The notes below the pieces were generated by a model, which was not told the origin of the DNA, did no database searches, and saw nothing but the letters and a program-made list of their open reading frames with translations. From a bacterium SCSIO 12643 (GTDB lineage Bacteria > Bacteroidota > Bacteroidia > Flavobacteriales_G > Salibacteraceae), in NCBI GenBank assembly GCA_024398135.1, contig CP073750.1:2976001-3040000 (forward strand): DNA of 64,000 bases, given 5' to 3'. The first letter of the stretch is position 1. Every line of letters begins with the position of its first letter. The translations under genes were made by a program, and so were the position numbers. Of the stretch, positions 26,523-34,207 are shown in pieces.

Positions 26523-27182
26523 CTATTTAGTATGAAAATTAATTAACGGTTGGTCCAAATTCACCTTTAATTTCATTTTGCTGGAATATAATATGTTATA
26601 AGCCAACAAAGCGATTAAGATACCTAAAATGGAACCTGCAAAGACATCAATCAAAAAATGTTGAGAGAGATACATCCTGGAATATCCAACCAGAACCGCA
26701 ATTAGGATTAGTAAGAAATCAAATTTGGTGTTTTTTTGAGCTAAAAGAAGTGCTGTAGTCAGTCCAAAAATAGCGGTGGTATGGCCCGAAGGAAAGCTAA
26801 AAGCGGTATGCATATCAACTCCATCAATGAAGTACAAAGGAATATCTAATTGTTCAAAATACGCAGAAGGTCTTGGGACTGGTCCAAAAACAACTTTCTT
26901 AAAAAATTGAGAAATTATTCCAACTAAAACTCCTGTTAAAATAATTTGAAGAGAAAGCCTTTTACTGATGAATAAGCATGCCAAAGCAACAGCCACAAAA
27001 GCAAATCCATCTCCTACATAAGTGAAATATTTGAAGAAAAAATCAAATAAACCACCATGTATATTGTTGATAAAAAGATGAATATCTTTTTTCTCGAAAA
27101 GCAGCAATATCAAACCGGAAAGGGAAAATAAAAGCGCATAGACGCCAAAAAAAAGCTTGTGTTTTTGAATATTTTGGATCAT
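26523..27182 (-). CDS. PAP2-family membrane phosphatase
   Basis: 219-aa membrane phosphatase of the PAP2 superfamily. Motifs: basic KKVVFGPVPRP, SFPSGHTTA (catalytic His) and SRMYLSQHFLIDVFAG (second catalytic His and Asp). Five to six hydrophobic segments. Likely substrates are lipid phosphates such as undecaprenyl-PP, lipid A or phosphatidate, but none is fixed. I use the ATG at 27182. The in-frame TTG at 27191 that would extend it by three codons is the TTG of the -7 box TACTTTTG. Confidence 0.9.
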   Translation of the reverse strand: MIQNIQKHKLFFGVYALLFSLSGLILLLFEKKDIHLFINNIHGGLFDFFFKYFTYVGDGFAFVAVALACLFISKRLSLQIILTGVLVGIISQFFKKVVFGPVPRPSAYFEQLDIPLYFIDGVDMHTAFSFPSGHTTAIFGLTTALLLAQKNTKFDFLLILIAVLVGYSRMYLSQHFLIDVFAGSILGILIALLAYNILYSSKMKLKVNLDQPLINFHTK

Positions 27183-27188
27183 AAAAAT

Positions 27189-27196
27189 CAAAAGTA
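27189..27196 (-). promoter_or_regulatory. -7 box of the PAP2 gene
   Basis: TACTTTTG on the minus strand with 6 nt to the ATG, implying a leaderless transcript. Confidence 0.6.
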
Positions 27197-27263
27197 GTTT
27201 TTTAGGATTGTTTGAAACCTAAATAAATTTAAAAAAGCATGTTTTATGTGACAATTATTATTA

Positions 27264-27271
27264 TATATTTG
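27264..27271 (+). promoter_or_regulatory. -7 box of the tRNA-Met promoter
   Basis: TATATTTG ends 11 nt before the tRNA 5' end. The -33 position, 19 nt upstream, has TTT rather than TTG. Confidence 0.65.
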
Positions 27272-27282
27272 CACCCCAATTT

Positions 27283-27356
27283 GGCGAGGTAGCTCAGACG
27301 GTTAGAGCGCAGGATTCATAACCCTGAGGTCGGCAGTTCAATTCTGCCTCTCGCTA
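27283..27356 (+). tRNA. tRNA-Met (CAU)
   Basis: 74-nt cloverleaf. The acceptor pairs GGCGAGG with TCTCGCT (G-U at both ends of the stem) and discriminator A. The D arm is GCTC/GAGC, the anticodon loop TTCATAA (anticodon CAT), the T arm GGCAG-TTCAATT-CTGCC. The paired 1-72 position argues for the elongator rather than the initiator. tRNA-Ile with a modified CAU cannot be fully excluded. CCA is not encoded. Confidence 0.95.
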
Positions 27357-27361
27357 CGGTA

Positions 27362-27392
27362 AAAAGCTCGAATGAAAATTCGGGCTTTTTTT
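27362..27392 (+). terminator. Terminator of tRNA-Met
   Basis: AAGCTCGAAT pairs with ATTCGGGCTT (one G-U) around loop GAAA, followed by a run of Ts. Confidence 0.8.
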
Positions 27393-27483
27393 ATGTGTTT
27401 TAAATGGATATTCGTCCTAAAATGCCAAGTATTCAGCAGAGAAAAGTTTACTTTAGCGTATATAAACCAAATAAATCATTGTC

Positions 27484-28017
27484 ATGTTAAAAAAAATAAT
27501 CTTAGCAATTGTGGCTATCGTAGCGTTAGTTCTAATAGTCGCAGCTATTGTTCCTTCGGAATATAGCGTGAAAAGAGAAGTTGTTATTCAAAGATCGAAT
27601 CAAGAGGTTTTCGATTACATCAAATATTTAAAGAATCAGGATAATTTTAGTACCTGGGCACAGAAAGATCCTAATATGGAGAAAACTTTTACCGGAGAAG
27701 ATGGTAAGGTAGGTTTTACTTCACATTGGAACAGTGAAGTAGAAGATGTTGGAGAAGGAGAGCAAGAGATAATGAAAATTGAAGATGGAAAAAGAATTGA
27801 TTTCCAATTGAGATTTATTAAACCTTTTGAAGCTACTGATATGGCGTATATGACTACAGAAGATATGGGTGGTCAAACTAAAGTGGTTTGGGGATTTGAT
27901 GGGAACATGCCTTACCCTTCCAATTTGATGCTTTTATTTATGGATTTTGAGCAGATGTTAGGTCCGGAATTACAAACCGGATTAAATAATTTGAAATCTA
28001 TCATGGAAAATCAGTAA
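27484..28017 (+). CDS. SRPBCC-family (polyketide cyclase-like) protein
   Basis: 177-aa protein with an N-terminal membrane anchor (MLKKIILAIVAIVALVLIVAAIV) followed by a START-like SRPBCC fold: REVVIQRSNQEVFDYIKYLKNQDNFSTWAQKDP, GFTSHWNSE, and a C-terminal helix that ends LQTGLNNLKSIME. This pattern is common in Bacteroidota and has no known ligand. The gene is 28 nt upstream of the FKBP lipoprotein gene on the same strand. Confidence 0.8.
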   Translation: MLKKIILAIVAIVALVLIVAAIVPSEYSVKREVVIQRSNQEVFDYIKYLKNQDNFSTWAQKDPNMEKTFTGEDGKVGFTSHWNSEVEDVGEGEQEIMKIEDGKRIDFQLRFIKPFEATDMAYMTTEDMGGQTKVVWGFDGNMPYPSNLMLLFMDFEQMLGPELQTGLNNLKSIMENQ

Positions 28018-28045
28018 ATTGCGTCTTTAACGGAAATACTTAGTT

Positions 28046-28513
28046 ATGAAATTTAGACTGTCTTTTGCTTTAGCCGCGTTACTATCTCTATTTGTTTTCT
28101 TTTCTTCCTGTAAGAAACAAGAAGATGAAATAAATTATGATACGATCGATAGAGCAAAAATTCAGGAATACATTAAAGATCATAATCTGGATGCTGATTC
28201 TACTTCCAGCGGGTTATACTACGTGATTAAAAAGCCTGGAATTGGGCAAACGCCAAGTTTGTATTCAAATGTAAAAATTAAGTACAAGGGGTATTTGTTA
28301 TCAGGTAAAATATTTGATGAAGCAAAGTCTCCGGTGGTTTTGAATCTTTCGCAGGTCATCAAGGGATGGCAAGAAGGAATTCCTAAGTTTAAGGAAGGGG
28401 GAGAGGGCATCTTATTGATTCCTTCTAAACTAGGCTACGGAGGACAAGCCAATGGCTCAATTCCTGCAAATTCAGTTTTGATTTTTGATATAGAATTAGA
28501 AGAGGTGCTTTAA
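28046..28513 (+). CDS. FKBP-type peptidyl-prolyl isomerase lipoprotein
   Basis: 155-aa lipoprotein (signal ...ALLSLFVFFSSC, lipidated Cys22) with one C-terminal FKBP domain: VKIKYKGYLLSGKIFDEA, VIKGWQEGIPKFKEGGEGILLIPSKLGYG, IPANSVLIFDIELEEV. It catalyses proline cis-trans isomerisation during folding of exported proteins, probably on the periplasmic side of a membrane. The terminator hairpin overlaps the stop codon. Confidence 0.93.
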   Translation: MKFRLSFALAALLSLFVFFSSCKKQEDEINYDTIDRAKIQEYIKDHNLDADSTSSGLYYVIKKPGIGQTPSLYSNVKIKYKGYLLSGKIFDEAKSPVVLNLSQVIKGWQEGIPKFKEGGEGILLIPSKLGYGGQANGSIPANSVLIFDIELEEVL

Positions 28514-28526
28514 TAGCACCTTTTTT
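28503..28526 (+). terminator. Terminator overlapping the FKBP stop codon
   Basis: AGGTGC (28503-28508) pairs with GCACCT (28516-28521) and is followed by six Ts. The stop codon TAA lies in the loop. Confidence 0.75.
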
Positions 28527-29328
28527 ATTCGATAGCTGCAAAGTCTACGTAATATCCTGAAAACTTACGGATATTAAGAACTTCGCCATCTTCAAATATG
28601 AGATATTGACCTCTGATTCCTGCAAGAGTTCCACTAATCTCAGGTGTTTTATCAAAGTTTAAACTTTTAATTTTTTCAGGATACTCATCAACAGGAAACA
28701 CGAGTTCAGTAACCTCTTCATCTTTTAAAGCATATTTCTGTAAATCTTCCGGTATTAGTGTAATTGCTTTATCTCGTAATTCTAAAAGATTAATTGAGGT
28801 ATCACGAACATCTTTTAACATATCTCGCCAGGGCGTTTTATCACCCATATGTTTTTTTAAACTCACTTCGATTAATCCTGCTTCCTGACGTTGTGAAGTT
28901 TTTGCAATAGCAATAGCTTTCCATGCACCCTGATCAATCCATCTGGTAGGAATCTGATCCATTCTGGTGACACCAACTTTAACTTTACTGGTTAATGCCA
29001 GATAGACGTAATGCGGTTGTAGATGATTTTTTTTCTCCCACTTAACATCTCGACCCTTACCCAAATGAGCTTCGCATAATTCCGGTCGGATAATACATTC
29101 GGCATTCATAGGAGAATTCATAAAACAACTGTAACAGAAACCCTGTCCAAAAGCTTTTTTAGTGATTTTACCACAGGAAACACAGTTAATGCGTCCATTG
29201 AAAGTGAGTGAAATCTCTGAGCCAATATAATCGTTCATTTCTATGATGTCATCACCTAGATATAAAGCATATTCTACCTCACTTCCCAGCTCGGCTTTCA
29301 TTTTGGATAAATTCCCTGAAGCTTCCAT
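28525..29328 (-). CDS. DUF2797 family protein
   Basis: 267-aa cytosolic protein of the DUF2797 family. The N-terminal part has a zinc-binding pattern CVSCGKITKKAFGQGFCYSCF (about residues 50-70), then CIIRPELCEAHLGKGRDV. The central segment YVYLALTSKVKVGVTRMDQIPTRWIDQGAWKAI resembles a GIY-YIG-like core. Function is unknown. It starts 6 nt after the C1 peptidase gene, so it likely shares the sixA-peptidase transcript. Confidence 0.8.
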   Translation of the reverse strand: MEASGNLSKMKAELGSEVEYALYLGDDIIEMNDYIGSEISLTFNGRINCVSCGKITKKAFGQGFCYSCFMNSPMNAECIIRPELCEAHLGKGRDVKWEKKNHLQPHYVYLALTSKVKVGVTRMDQIPTRWIDQGAWKAIAIAKTSQRQEAGLIEVSLKKHMGDKTPWRDMLKDVRDTSINLLELRDKAITLIPEDLQKYALKDEEVTELVFPVDEYPEKIKSLNFDKTPEISGTLAGIRGQYLIFEDGEVLNIRKFSGYYVDFAAIE

Positions 29329-29334
29329 GTTGAT

Positions 29335-30483
29335 TTAGTTGAGTTTCTTGGCAATAGATTTTGGCACCGCATCCTGATGAATCATGATCCCGATGGTTTT
29401 CATTGCCATATATGCTTTTGAAACGTATACATATCCGTCATTTGCACGTTCTGACCCCCAGGAGTTTTTCACGATATAATATTCGTTACCATTTTGATCA
29501 ATGGCCGTACCGATGATATGCATCAAATGATCATCAGTGGTTTGAAAGTTTAAAAACAACTCTTGTCTGGCTTCTTGCGTAGGAGTCATTTCCTCAATTA
29601 CTGTTTTAAATAGTTCTTTTTGCTCTTCAGCTGATAACTCTTTGAAAGGTTTATATGGCATAATCGCGATTCCCTTTTTACGGGACCATGTTTTTTCACT
29701 GATATCAGCATCCCAGGCAATAGTGTATCCATTTCCCAACGCATGATCAATAATGGTCATGAGTTCACTTAAAGGAACATTGTTAAAAGAACCATTCGCC
29801 CAGTTATCAGGAACCTGAAGGATATATTTTTCGTAAAACGGAGCGTTAGTAAATGAAGTAAAGGTTACGTATTCCGAAGGTTTAAGCCCTAGGTAATCCA
29901 CAAATGATTTCGGGGTATAAGTTTTACCTTCATAAGTGAACTCTTTTGGTGCTTCTCCCATATAATTGTTCAATGTACCTTCTACATTTCCCATCCAAAT
30001 GGGAGAGATGTTTTTGGCGTTTTTCACCACCGTTTTTACCGTGGATTCTAAAATTGCGGCCATTTCACTATGGTCATGTTTTGAAGAATCGTATGTATTG
30101 CCTGAATAGGCACTTTCAGGAACCAATCCATATTTTTTGATGGAATTCATGACATCATGACTGAGTCCTCCTTCACCAAATTGAGCTCTACCTTGCCTAA
30201 GGACATAGTTCTGTGCCTTTTCAACGTAATTCATTCTTACATTGAACATTTCAGAAAGATCAATGGCAGGTTTCCCCATACGAATAAGTTCACTTTCAAT
30301 AAAAGAAGTGGTGCAATAGCTCCAACATGTTCCCGTATTTTGTTGGTTTTTTACTGCAGTAGCATCGATAAATATTTTGTGCGTAAATAAATAGTTTTCA
30401 GGTTGTTTTTTTTCTTGTGCAATGAGATTTAGAGTTAAGAAACAACTCAAAAAAATACTGATATAAGCCTTCATATTTATCAT
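29335..30483 (-). CDS. Exported C1-family cysteine peptidase (bleomycin hydrolase/PepC type)
   Basis: 382-aa papain-fold aminopeptidase with a signal peptide (MKAYISIFLSCFLTLNLIAQ). Catalytic residues: Cys in NTGTCWSYCTTSF, His in DDHLMHIIGTA, Asn in YYIVKNSWGS. This matches PepC/bleomycin hydrolase, but exported, so it probably degrades peptides in the periplasm. The ATG at 30483 overlaps the sixA stop as ATGA; an in-frame ATG at 30474 gives a more typical signal start (MKAY) and is an alternative. Confidence 0.9.
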   Translation of the reverse strand: MINMKAYISIFLSCFLTLNLIAQEKKQPENYLFTHKIFIDATAVKNQQNTGTCWSYCTTSFIESELIRMGKPAIDLSEMFNVRMNYVEKAQNYVLRQGRAQFGEGGLSHDVMNSIKKYGLVPESAYSGNTYDSSKHDHSEMAAILESTVKTVVKNAKNISPIWMGNVEGTLNNYMGEAPKEFTYEGKTYTPKSFVDYLGLKPSEYVTFTSFTNAPFYEKYILQVPDNWANGSFNNVPLSELMTIIDHALGNGYTIAWDADISEKTWSRKKGIAIMPYKPFKELSAEEQKELFKTVIEEMTPTQEARQELFLNFQTTDDHLMHIIGTAIDQNGNEYYIVKNSWGSERANDGYVYVSKAYMAMKTIGIMIHQDAVPKSIAKKLN

Positions 30484-30983
30484 ATTGAAATTTTTTGTTT
30501 AAACATTTTAGGGTAAATAAAGAAACCTAGTTTTCCATTGTTTTTGATCTCCGACCAGGAATCAATATCAAATAGAATACAGGCAATACCCGCAGTAGGA
30601 ATGTTTTCAAAGTGCTCCTTCGCTAAAAAGTTAACTACTTGTGTAACTCCCGGATTATGGGCGACTACCATAAGTTCATTAACAGATGAATCAGTATTTT
30701 GAATTTGATTAATGATGGTTTTGGGAGATGCTAAATACAATTCTTTTTTGTAAGAAATGGATGCAGTATCTAATCCCAGAACTTCGTTCATTAATGATGT
30801 GGTTTTTTTTGTTCGTTTAGCAGAACTACTGAGGATATGATCAATTTTTGCTCCTCTGGAAATTAATTTGCCCGCCATGAATGGGCTGTTTAATTTTCCT
30901 CTTTTCTTGAGTCCTCGGTCATAATCATCCACTTCTTCTTTCCAGGATGATTTGGCATGACGAACGATGTAAAGTTTCTTCAT
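30480..30983 (-). CDS. sixA: SixA-like phosphohistidine phosphatase
   Basis: Histidine-phosphatase family protein of 167 aa from the ATG at 30983, which yields the canonical beginning MKKLYIVRHAKSSW with nucleophilic His9. A second catalytic His is in VVAHNPGVTQVV. In E. coli SixA removes phosphate from histidine phosphotransfer proteins. The substrate here is unknown. Starts further upstream would add a 14-residue tail that does not fit the family. Confidence 0.88.
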   Translation of the reverse strand: MKKLYIVRHAKSSWKEEVDDYDRGLKKRGKLNSPFMAGKLISRGAKIDHILSSSAKRTKKTTSLMNEVLGLDTASISYKKELYLASPKTIINQIQNTDSSVNELMVVAHNPGVTQVVNFLAKEHFENIPTAGIACILFDIDSWSEIKNNGKLGFFIYPKMFKQKISI

Positions 30984-31145
30984 TAGTATATACCTGATAC
31001 CACAAAGAAATATTTTTCTAGTCAATAGAAAAAGAAAAAACAGGAGAACAACAAGGTTATATTATGGTAAACAACATTTAGTTTTGAGAATCTGCCGTTT
31101 AGGCAGTAAATTAAAAATGGATTGATTTTCGATAGATCGATATTC

Positions 31146-31901
31146 ATGATAGAAGCGTACCAAAGGAAAAATGAACAGCAGCAATATCAACTTTTAAGAA
31201 GTATGATTTTTCCAGTTTTTATGTTGTTGATCATGTGGGGCGTTTTTATTTGGGAAACCGTATTTCTGGTAAGTTTTAATACGTATGGTATTTATCCACG
31301 AGATCTAATTGGGTTACGTGGAATCTTATTTTCTCCATTTATTCATAGTGATTTTCAGCACATCATTAATAATTCATATCCGGTACTCATATTGGGAACT
31401 GCTATTTTTTATTTCTATAGACGTTCTGCGAAGTATGTCCTTTTGTACAGTTTTTTAATGACAGGAATTTGGGTATGGGCTATGGGGAGGTCTTCGTTTC
31501 ATATCGGAGCAAGCGGCTTGATATATGCCTGGGGTGCCTTTTTGTTTACGAGCGGAGTTTTAAATCGAAATAAGCGAATGATGGGGTTATCATTGCTCGT
31601 GGTGTTTTTATATGGGTCGATGATTTGGGGGGTGCTGCCATTGATGCCAGAAATTTCCTGGGAGTCTCATTTATTTGGAGCAATTGCAGGAACAGTTTTA
31701 GCCTTTGTATTTAAAAAGGAAGGACCGAAAAGAAGAAAGTATGATTGGGAAACCAATGAAGAGGAATACGAGATTGAGTTTTGGAATATGACACAGGAAG
31801 AAATCAATCAGTATTATATTAAAAAATCGCAAGAAAAAACCTCAGGCGGTAGGCCTGAGGTTTCCATAAAATATGATTTTAAACCGAAGAAAGACGATTA
31901 A
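31146..31901 (+). CDS. Rhomboid-family intramembrane serine protease
   Basis: 251-aa rhomboid with six hydrophobic segments. The catalytic Ser is in HIGASGLIYAWG and the catalytic His in WESHLFGAIAG. The motif HSDFQHIINN sits in the second segment. A cytosolic tail of ~60 charged residues follows. I use the ATG at 31146; an in-frame TTG at 31122 is a weaker option. Its last 4 bp overlap the end of converging dnaN, and its tail codons also contain the dnaN terminator. Confidence 0.9.
   Translation: MIEAYQRKNEQQQYQLLRSMIFPVFMLLIMWGVFIWETVFLVSFNTYGIYPRDLIGLRGILFSPFIHSDFQHIINNSYPVLILGTAIFYFYRRSAKYVLLYSFLMTGIWVWAMGRSSFHIGASGLIYAWGAFLFTSGVLNRNKRMMGLSLLVVFLYGSMIWGVLPLMPEISWESHLFGAIAGTVLAFVFKKEGPKRRKYDWETNEEEYEIEFWNMTQEEINQYYIKKSQEKTSGGRPEVSIKYDFKPKKDD
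31837..31863 (-). terminator. dnaN terminator lying inside the rhomboid coding sequence
   Basis: On the minus strand AAACCTCAGGC pairs perfectly with GCCTGAGGTTT (11 bp, 5-nt loop), followed by a T-run (GTTTTTTC). It begins 34 nt past the dnaN stop and is within the last 25 codons of the opposite rhomboid gene. Confidence 0.8.
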
Positions 31902-33016
31902 TGATTTAGCATTACCGGCATTACCAACATTAATACTTCTTCGTTTTCATCTCCACCTTCAGGAACTAATAATCCTGCACGATTCGGTTCAGATAATAAA
32001 AGTCTTACTTGTTCACTGTTTAAGTTATTAAGCATCTCCACAAGGAATCTTGAGTTGAATCCAATTTCGATATCCTCTCCTTCGTACTGACAAGTTAATC
32101 TTTCTTTCGCTTCGTTTGCGTAATCTAAATCTTCTGCAGATATGTTTAATTCACTTCCAGAGATTTTTAATCTTACCTGATGTGTAGTTTTATTTGAGAA
32201 AATAGATACACGCTTTACTGAAGCCAGGAAGCTTTTTCTATCAATGGTTAGAACGTTGTTGTTTTCTTTAGGAATAACAGCTTCGTAATTCGGATAAGTT
32301 CCATCAATTAATCTACAAATCAATTGAACATTGTTGAACTCAAAATACGCGTTCATATTATTGTATTGAATCTTCACATCTGTATCCGCATCTAAAATTC
32401 CTTTTAAAAGAGTTAAAGGTTTTTTAGGCATAATGAAAGATGCCGCTTTGTCAGCTTTTGCATCTAATCTTCTATAGCGAACTAATTTGTGTGCATCTGT
32501 AGAAACGAATGTAAGATTGTCTTCGTTTAATTCGAACATTACACCAGACATCACCGGTCTTAATTCATCATTTCCAGTAGCAAATAATGTTTTTGATACG
32601 GCATTGCTCAATGCATTTGAAGATACAGTTAGCTCAGATGCTTTTTCAATGCTTGGAATTCTAGGGAATTCTTCTCCGTTAAATCCGGTTAATTTAAATT
32701 TACCATTGCTTGAAGCCATTTCAATACCGAACGAATTGTCATCAACAGTAAATGTCAAAGGTTCATCAGCAAAAGTCTTAAGCGTATCCAGAATAAATCT
32801 AGCAGGAACAGCCACAGCACCATCTTTGTCTGCATTATTAAGCTCAATCTCTGTGGTCATCGTGGTTTCCAGGTCACTAGCTGATACAATCAATTTGTGA
32901 TCAGAGATTTTAAATAAGAAATTATCTAAGATCGGAAGTGTATTATTGGTATTTAATACTCCACTTATACTTTGCAACTGTTTTAATAATACCGTACTGG
33001 ATACAATAAATTTCAT
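31898..33016 (-). CDS. dnaN: DNA polymerase III sliding clamp (beta subunit)
   Basis: The ring that tethers the replicative polymerase to DNA. 372 aa with three clamp domains: MKFIVSSTVLLKQLQSISGVL at the start, ATGNDELRPVMSGVMFE and FVSTDAHKLVRYRR in domain II, and the C-terminal LLSEPNRAGLLVPEGG...LVMPVMLN that forms the partner-binding pocket. It is not next to dnaA or recF here. A terminator follows in the converging gene. Confidence 0.97.
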   Translation of the reverse strand: MKFIVSSTVLLKQLQSISGVLNTNNTLPILDNFLFKISDHKLIVSASDLETTMTTEIELNNADKDGAVAVPARFILDTLKTFADEPLTFTVDDNSFGIEMASSNGKFKLTGFNGEEFPRIPSIEKASELTVSSNALSNAVSKTLFATGNDELRPVMSGVMFELNEDNLTFVSTDAHKLVRYRRLDAKADKAASFIMPKKPLTLLKGILDADTDVKIQYNNMNAYFEFNNVQLICRLIDGTYPNYEAVIPKENNNVLTIDRKSFLASVKRVSIFSNKTTHQVRLKISGSELNISAEDLDYANEAKERLTCQYEGEDIEIGFNSRFLVEMLNNLNSEQVRLLLSEPNRAGLLVPEGGDENEEVLMLVMPVMLNH

Positions 33017-33101
33017 AATGTTCTAATTAATTTGTGTCACTTATACCATGGGGTTCTTAGAAGAATATTCATAGAAAACCTTGAATATAAAGAGGTACAA
33101 G

Positions 33102-33109
33102 CAAAATTA
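33102..33109 (-). promoter_or_regulatory. Possible -7 box of dnaN
   Basis: TAATTTTG on the minus strand, 85 nt before the dnaN ATG. No TTG at the expected -33 position, so it is a weak candidate. Confidence 0.35.
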
Positions 33110-33180
33110 ATTTTTGAGGTTAATTTCCTACATGTAAAATGCCAATTTTACTGAAATTTTATTAACAATAAAACCTTGAC

Positions 33181-34188
33181 CTATTTCTTATAAAAATATG
33201 AGATATCGTGATTTAAAGGATCGAAAACAAAGTACTGAATAATCATGAATTCTTTGTCGTTTAGAAGTCCATACATTCGGTCCTGATCGTGATCAATTGG
33301 ATTCCCATCGATATCCATTCCGCTTTTAAGTGGTTTTAGTAAAGTCTTAATCGTTGTTGTTTCTCCGGCCATATTGGTAACAGTATATACCTCAAGAGGT
33401 ACAGAGTTACTTACGGAGTCGATAAAGATTGGCGTTTTGGTTTCTTCCCACATTTCAAAATTTACGGATCTGAATCGCTCCATATAATCAAAAATGTAAC
33501 CGGTATCCCATCCATCTACAGGAACCAAAGCGTTGTTGTATAATGATACCTGGCCGTCAATGGTTTGTTTGATCACAAACCCTTTTTCAGGTCTTCCAGG
33601 GAAACTTAACCTGATTTCGGCAATATCTTTTGGATTGTAGTTAAATACAACTTTTGTTCTCCAGTCATTTTCAAATGGTGAAAAACGAGGGGATAAAAAA
33701 CCTTTAAAACCTTCGATATGTACCAGGTATGGAAGGTTTGTGCCTTCAATCATCATATATGAACCTGTGTGATTTTGGTTTGGTGTCCCAATATAAATTA
33801 CTTTTTCGGGTGTTGAGCCACTGTTATAAAACTCTACCTTGGTACCACTTGCAGATAAATCACGAATGGTTTTATCATATCGTGCGGTTGCTACAGGTGC
33901 TTTAACCGTCATAAGGTTTACGGTTTCAAGAATATTGTTGATATTACTTTGTTTAGCTACATATTCACCATTTACCATCCATTTAGATGGTTCAGTTCTT
34001 TCCAATAAGACTTGATTGCCATTTCTATCCGCAATGAATATTTTATTGATTGAACCAGTATCAGAAATACTAAAATCACTTACAGATGCTTTAATAGTAG
34101 ACTTAGATTCGTTAAAGTACTGACTGATAACTAACGCAGTAAGACCAACTAAAACAACTATGATAATTATATTCTTGTATTTACCCAT
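33181..34188 (-). CDS. DUF4340 domain protein
   Basis: 335-aa protein with one N-terminal membrane anchor (NIIIIVVLVGLTALVISQYF) and an extracytoplasmic beta-rich DUF4340 domain (IFIADRNGNQVLLERTEPSKWMVNG...). DUF4340 genes commonly follow gldG-type ABC genes in Bacteroidota and other phyla. It sits 19 nt after gldG, the last gene of gldF-gldG-DUF4340, and so probably contributes to the same envelope complex. Precise role unknown. Confidence 0.85.
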   Translation of the reverse strand: MGKYKNIIIIVVLVGLTALVISQYFNESKSTIKASVSDFSISDTGSINKIFIADRNGNQVLLERTEPSKWMVNGEYVAKQSNINNILETVNLMTVKAPVATARYDKTIRDLSASGTKVEFYNSGSTPEKVIYIGTPNQNHTGSYMMIEGTNLPYLVHIEGFKGFLSPRFSPFENDWRTKVVFNYNPKDIAEIRLSFPGRPEKGFVIKQTIDGQVSLYNNALVPVDGWDTGYIFDYMERFRSVNFEMWEETKTPIFIDSVSNSVPLEVYTVTNMAGETTTIKTLLKPLKSGMDIDGNPIDHDQDRMYGLLNDKEFMIIQYFVFDPLNHDISYFYKK

Positions 34189-34207
34189 TTGATGATTTTA
34201 AAAACAA

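Noticed and set aside
30480-31025. Longer sixA start adding MTRKIFLCGIRYIL
   Set aside because: The phosphatase core starts at MKKLYIVRHAK; the added tail does not fit the family.
32487-32900. A 137-codon open frame antisense to dnaN
   Set aside because: Shadow of a highly conserved gene, no family resemblance.
33145-33175. Terminator after DUF4340
   Set aside because: Only a 7-bp A/T stem is visible, too weak to support.
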